From Dryocola sp051307055 (GTDB taxonomy: Bacteria; Pseudomonadota; Gammaproteobacteria; Enterobacterales; Enterobacteriaceae): 64,000 nt of DNA. Below are positions 60,534 through 64,000 of the stretch, one piece after another. Position 1 is the first letter of the stretch. Every line of letters begins with the position of its first letter. The position numbers were made by a program, and so were the translations under genes. The stretch covers positions 806,001 to 870,000 of the forward strand of contig NZ_CP149994.1 of assembly GCF_051307055.1 (NCBI RefSeq), read 5' to 3'. Below the pieces are notes generated by a model. That model did no database searches and was not told the DNA's origin. It worked only from the letters and a program-made list of their open reading frames with translations.

Positions 60534-61460
60534 ATGTCTACTAAGCCACTGTTTTACAAATCCTTGTTCCATCCACGTTACTGGCTGACCTGGTTCGGCC
60601 TGGCCATTTTATGGCTCTGGGTGCAGCTGCCTTATCCCGTCCTGCTGAAAATGGGCCGTCTGATCGGCCAGTTTTCGATGCGCTTTTTAAAGCGCCGCGT
60701 CTCTATCGCTCGTCAGAACCTCCAGCTCTGCTTTCCGCATTACTCCGAGGCGCACATTGACGCTATCGTGAAGCAAAATTTCGCCTCGCTTGGCATGGGG
60801 CTGATTGAAACCGGCATGGCATGGTTCTGGTCGGATGAACGCGTGCGTAAATGGTTTGATGTGCGCGGGCTGGAGAACCTGAACGCCGCCTGTGATAAAG
60901 GCCGCGGCGTGATGGTTATCGGCGTGCATTTTATGTCGCTGGAGCTGGGCGGCCGTGTCATGGGCCTTTGCCGCCCGATGATGGCCATGTATCGCCCGCA
61001 CAACAACAAAGTGATGGAGTTTGTACAGACCATCGGCCGTTCACGTTCGAATAAAGCGATGATCGACAGGCGCAACCTGAAGGGTATGGTAAAAGCGCTG
61101 AAGTCCGGTGAAGCCGTCTGGTTTGCTCCGGATCAGGATTATGGTCCGAAAGGCAGCTCGTTCGCTCCGTTCTTCGCGGTACAACAGGCCGCAACCACCA
61201 ATGGCACCTGGACGATTGCCCGCCTGGCAAAACCCGTTATCCTTACCACCGTATTGATTCGCAATGCCGACGGTTCGGGCTATCAACTGGTTATCGAACC
61301 GGAGCTGGAAGATTACCCGGTCGATGATGAACAGGCCGCCGCCGCCTACATGAACCGTAAAATCGAACACGAGATTATGCGCGCGCCGGAGCAGTATCTG
61401 TGGCTGCATCGCCGCTTCAAAACACGTCCTTTCGGAAAGGACAAACTCTACACCGCTTAA
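60534..61460 (+). CDS. lpxP: Lipid A acyltransferase of the LpxL/LpxP family
   Basis: 308 residues. One N-terminal membrane anchor (~14-34). The acyltransferase HX4E motif is VHFMSLELGG (His132, Glu137); RPHNNKVMEFV and FAPDQDYGPKGSSFAPFF are conserved. The N-terminus HPRYWLTWFGLAILWLWVQLPYPVL matches LpxP better than LpxL. E. coli LpxP adds palmitoleate to Kdo2-lipid IVA at low temperature. Sequence alone does not prove the acyl preference. Confidence 0.8.
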   Translation: MSTKPLFYKSLFHPRYWLTWFGLAILWLWVQLPYPVLLKMGRLIGQFSMRFLKRRVSIARQNLQLCFPHYSEAHIDAIVKQNFASLGMGLIETGMAWFWSDERVRKWFDVRGLENLNAACDKGRGVMVIGVHFMSLELGGRVMGLCRPMMAMYRPHNNKVMEFVQTIGRSRSNKAMIDRRNLKGMVKALKSGEAVWFAPDQDYGPKGSSFAPFFAVQQAATTNGTWTIARLAKPVILTTVLIRNADGSGYQLVIEPELEDYPVDDEQAAAAYMNRKIEHEIMRAPEQYLWLHRRFKTRPFGKDKLYTA

Positions 61461-61514
61461 TACCCGCGCGGGTGTGCTAGCATTCTGGCTGATTTTCTAA
61501 CCAGGAGATAAGCC

Positions 61515-62036
61515 ATGCCCGCGTTACGTGTTCTGATGGTCATTGATATGCAAAACGGGGTATTTGCAAGCCCGCGTATCAACCGCGAAACCTGCACCTC
61601 CCGCATCAACCAGCTTATTCAGGCCGCCGATAAGGTTATTTTTATCCAGCACGCCGAAGAAGGTCTTGAGCCGGGAAGCGAAGGATTTGATCTCCTGCCT
61701 GAGCTAATCCAGCCTGCCAATGCGCTGTATGTTACCAAAACCGCCTGCGATGCCTTTTATCGCACGAACCTGGAAGAGGTATTGCGTGAGAACAACGTCA
61801 ACGAGTTTGTGGTCTGCGGTTGCGCTACCGATTACTGCGTGGATTCGACGATAAAAAATGGCGCGAGCCGGGGCTATGCAATGACCGTGGCGGAAGATGC
61901 TCACACCACGGCTAACCGTCCGGCGGCGCTTGCCGAAGTGCTGATTGCCCACTATAACGATGTCTGGCGTAATTTTACGATTCCGGGCAATCGCTTACTG
62001 GTAAAAAGCACGGCCGATATTCTTGCCGCCTGGTAA
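61515..62036 (+). CDS. Isochorismatase-family cysteine hydrolase
   Basis: 173 residues. The catalytic triad is visible as Asp11 (MVIDMQ), Lys75 (VTKTACDAF) and Cys108 (CGCATDYCVDST). The cis-peptide region is VVCGCATDYC. The substrate is unknown; relatives hydrolyse amides such as nicotinamide or ureides. SD AGGAGA before the ATG. It probably has its own promoter behind lpxP. Confidence 0.88.
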   Translation: MPALRVLMVIDMQNGVFASPRINRETCTSRINQLIQAADKVIFIQHAEEGLEPGSEGFDLLPELIQPANALYVTKTACDAFYRTNLEEVLRENNVNEFVVCGCATDYCVDSTIKNGASRGYAMTVAEDAHTTANRPAALAEVLIAHYNDVWRNFTIPGNRLLVKSTADILAAW

Positions 62037-62150
62037 GCCCGCAACATCGTTTGATACAACATTCCGCAAGCCTTATTGTGCCGGGATCGCTATAACTAAC
62101 CGGTTCGAGCAACGGTATAACAACAAGAATCTGAGTTCAGGAGTGTTGTA

Positions 62151-63368
62151 ATGTTTAAGTCATTTTTCCCGCGTCCGACGGCGTTTTTCCTGTCGGCTTT
62201 TATTTGGGCAATGCTGGCGGTGATTTTCTGGCAGGCTGGCGGGGGGCGCTGGCTGGAAGACTTCGCTGGCGCAAGCCAGCAAATCCCCATTAACGCCAGC
62301 CGTTTCTGGACGCTAAAAGCGCTGGTCTTTTATGCTTACTACGCGGTATGCGTTGGCCTGTTTGCGCTGTTCTGGTTTATCTACAGTCCGCACCGCTGGC
62401 AGTACTGGTCGATTCTCGGCTCTGCGCTGATTGTTTTCGTCACCTGGTTTATGGTGGAGCTGGGGGTGGCGATCAACGCCTGGTACGCTCCCTTCTTTGA
62501 CCTGATCCAGACGGCGCTAAACTCGCCGCACAAAGTCCCGCTTAATAAGTTTTACAGCGAAACGGGGGTGTTCCTCGGCATCGCGCTGATTTATGTCACC
62601 GTTGGCGTGCTGAACAGCTTCTTCATCAGCCATTACGTGTTCCGCTGGCGTACCGCGATGAATGACTACTACATGGAGCACTGGCAGATGCTTCGCCATA
62701 TCGAAGGCGCCGCCCAGCGTGTGCAGGAAGACACCATGCGCTTCGCCTCGACGCTTGAGGATATGGGCGTCAGCCTGCTGCAGTCGGTGATGACGCTGAT
62801 AGCATTCTTGCCTATTCTGGTTGCGCTTTCCCCGCACGTTAAAGAGCTGCCGATTGTGGGTGTCGTGCCTTACGGCCTGGTTATCGCTGCTATCGTCTGG
62901 TCAATTATGGGGACAGGTTTGCTGGCGGTAGTGGGGATCAGGCTGCCTGGTTTGCAGTTTAATAATCAGAAGGTGGAAGCGGCTTACCGTAAAGAACTGG
63001 TTTATGGCGAAGATGATCCGACGCGCGCCACGCCGCCGACCGTAAAAGCGCTGTTTGGCGACGTGCGCCATAACTATTTCCGCCTCTATTTTCACTACAC
63101 CTACTTCAATATCGTCCGCATTCTCTATCTGCAGGTGGATAACGTGTTCGGCCTGTTTTTGCTGTTCCCGTCGATTGCCGCCGGGGTGATTACGCTTGGT
63201 CTGATGCAGCAAATCACCAATGCGTTTGGTCAGGTTCGCGGCTCGTTCCAGTATCTGATTAGCTCCTGGACCACGCTGGTTGAACTGATGTCCATCTATA
63301 AGCGTCTGCGCAGCTTCGAGCGCACGCTGCAGGATATTCCGGTGCCGGCCGCTGGCGAAGCGCTGTAA
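62151..63368 (+). CDS. sbmA: SbmA peptide-antibiotic transporter
   Basis: 405 residues (E. coli 406). SbmA/BacA family: seven to eight membrane spans, no ATPase domain, driven by the proton gradient. It imports microcins B17/J25, bleomycin and proline-rich peptides. Family blocks are FFPRPTAFFLSAFIWAM at the N-terminus, FRWRTAMNDYYMEHW and HNYFRLYFHYTYFNIVRILYLQ. A strong terminator follows. Confidence 0.97.
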   Translation: MFKSFFPRPTAFFLSAFIWAMLAVIFWQAGGGRWLEDFAGASQQIPINASRFWTLKALVFYAYYAVCVGLFALFWFIYSPHRWQYWSILGSALIVFVTWFMVELGVAINAWYAPFFDLIQTALNSPHKVPLNKFYSETGVFLGIALIYVTVGVLNSFFISHYVFRWRTAMNDYYMEHWQMLRHIEGAAQRVQEDTMRFASTLEDMGVSLLQSVMTLIAFLPILVALSPHVKELPIVGVVPYGLVIAAIVWSIMGTGLLAVVGIRLPGLQFNNQKVEAAYRKELVYGEDDPTRATPPTVKALFGDVRHNYFRLYFHYTYFNIVRILYLQVDNVFGLFLLFPSIAAGVITLGLMQQITNAFGQVRGSFQYLISSWTTLVELMSIYKRLRSFERTLQDIPVPAAGEAL

Positions 63369-63396
63369 AAAAAGCTGCCCGAACGGGCAGCTTTTT
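63369..63396. terminator. Bidirectional terminator behind sbmA
   Basis: AAAAAGCTGCCC-GAAC-GGGCAGCTTTTT, also at the 3' end of the convergent exporter gene. Confidence 0.93.
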
Positions 63397-63399
63397 CTT

Positions 63400-64000
63400 T
63401 TAATGCCCTGCGGCTGGGGCGCCCGGCGCGCCCGAGCGGATAAACGGCGGGCGGGCAAACCAGATAATCACAATCAGCGCCATAAATCCCCAGCCTAAAA
63501 TCCAGAAGTAGTCGATGGTGGACATCATATAGGCCTGCTGCTCGATGGTTTTGTCTATCGCCGCCATATGCTGCTGCGTAGCGCCGCCCAGCTTGTTGAG
63601 GTAGTCCACCGATGCCGGATTATACGTGGATACGCTTTCCGTAAGGTTGGCGTGGTGGAACACTTCGCGGCGCGACCAAATCCAGGTGGTGAGCGACGAG
63701 GCAAAAGACCCGCCCAGCACGCGGAAGAAGGTCGCAAGGCCCGAGCCTTCCGCCACCTGCTGGCCGTTCAGGTTCGACAGCACGATAGTGGTGATCGGCA
63801 TAAAGAAGAGCGCCACGCCAATGCCCATAAAGAGCTGTACTTCGGCAATAGTGCGGAAATCCACGTCGGTATTAAACTGCGCGCGGATAAGGCAGGAGGC
63901 GCCCATCGTCAGGAACGATAGCGAGGCCAGAATACGCAGGTCGAATTTGCCGGCGTAGCGCCCGATTATCGGCGTCAGTATCAGCGGCAGTATGCCCATC
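63400..64000 (-). CDS. EmrB/QacA-type (DHA2, 14-TM) multidrug exporter, C-terminal part
   Basis: The frame is open to the right edge of the window, so only the last ~200 residues are present. RVLGGSFASSLTTWIWSRREVFHHANLTESVSTYNPAS is the characteristic C-terminal region of EmrB-like exporters, followed by two membrane helices around TIDYFWILGWGFMALIVIIWF. The partner periplasmic adaptor would lie outside the window. Confidence 0.88.
   Translation of the reverse strand, partial: MGILPLILTPIIGRYAGKFDLRILASLSFLTMGASCLIRAQFNTDVDFRTIAEVQLFMGIGVALFFMPITTIVLSNLNGQQVAEGSGLATFFRVLGGSFASSLTTWIWSRREVFHHANLTESVSTYNPASVDYLNKLGGATQQHMAAIDKTIEQQAYMMSTIDYFWILGWGFMALIVIIWFARPPFIRSGAPGAPAAGH

Overview
This is a gammaproteobacterial chromosome segment of the Enterobacteriaceae. 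The order yafD-yafE-mltD-gloB-yafS-rnhA/dnaQ-aspV-yafV-fadE-lpcA-yafJ-yafK, then dinB-pepD-gpt-frsA-crl-phoE-proBA-thrW, then ampH/sbmA, is the Escherichia/Salmonella/Klebsiella/Enterobacter backbone. A Na+-translocating NADH:quinone reductase operon (nqrABCDEF-nqrM) sits between yafK and dinB. E. coli lacks it, but Klebsiella/Enterobacter-like genera have it. I cannot name the species.

Layout. 1-11.7 kb: housekeeping genes (peptidoglycan, glyoxalase, RNase H, proofreading subunit of Pol III, tRNA-Asp, acyl-CoA dehydrogenase, heptose synthesis). 12.2-18.3 kb: nqr operon with its maturation factor. 18.3-20.3 kb: dinB flanked by two palindromic tandem-repeat arrays, one with a 56-bp unit and one with a 110-bp unit that carries a copy of the 3' tip of pepD. 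20.3-28.1 kb: pepD, gpt, frsA, crl, phoE, proBA. 28.1-32.5 kb: a Salmonella-type deoxyribose locus (deoQ and deoKPX) between proA and thrW. 32.8-43.7 kb: an accessory patchwork (VOC proteins, a GNAT, a MerR-controlled reductase/epimerase/PfpI cluster, a peptide transporter, a GGDEF-EAL protein) with several gene remnants.

44.0-50.3 kb: a 6.2-kb integrative element in tRNA-Thr (thrW), bounded by 16-bp direct repeats. It has a tyrosine integrase broken by an in-frame TGA, an excisionase-like HTH protein, small phage-type genes and an Ogr/Delta-type zinc-finger activator. Its AT-rich cargo is a candidate anti-phage reverse-transcriptase system: a SLATT-like membrane protein translationally coupled to a UG/DRT-type reverse transcriptase, preceded by about 540 bp without a convincing gene. 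The last part of this leader (48017-48145) can fold into a multi-stem RNA that displays an 8-nt sequence twice at a 9-nt period. That is the arrangement expected of a telomerase-like template making tandem-repeat cDNA, and it is the most interesting observation in the window.

50.3-64 kb: a degraded stretch, a Fur-box-preceded YncE-like lipoprotein, yjiN, a divergent LacI-controlled PTS(B-C-A)-porin operon, ampH, a small secreted protein, an lpxP-like acyltransferase, an isochorismatase-family hydrolase, sbmA, and the 3' part of an EmrB-type exporter that runs off the window.
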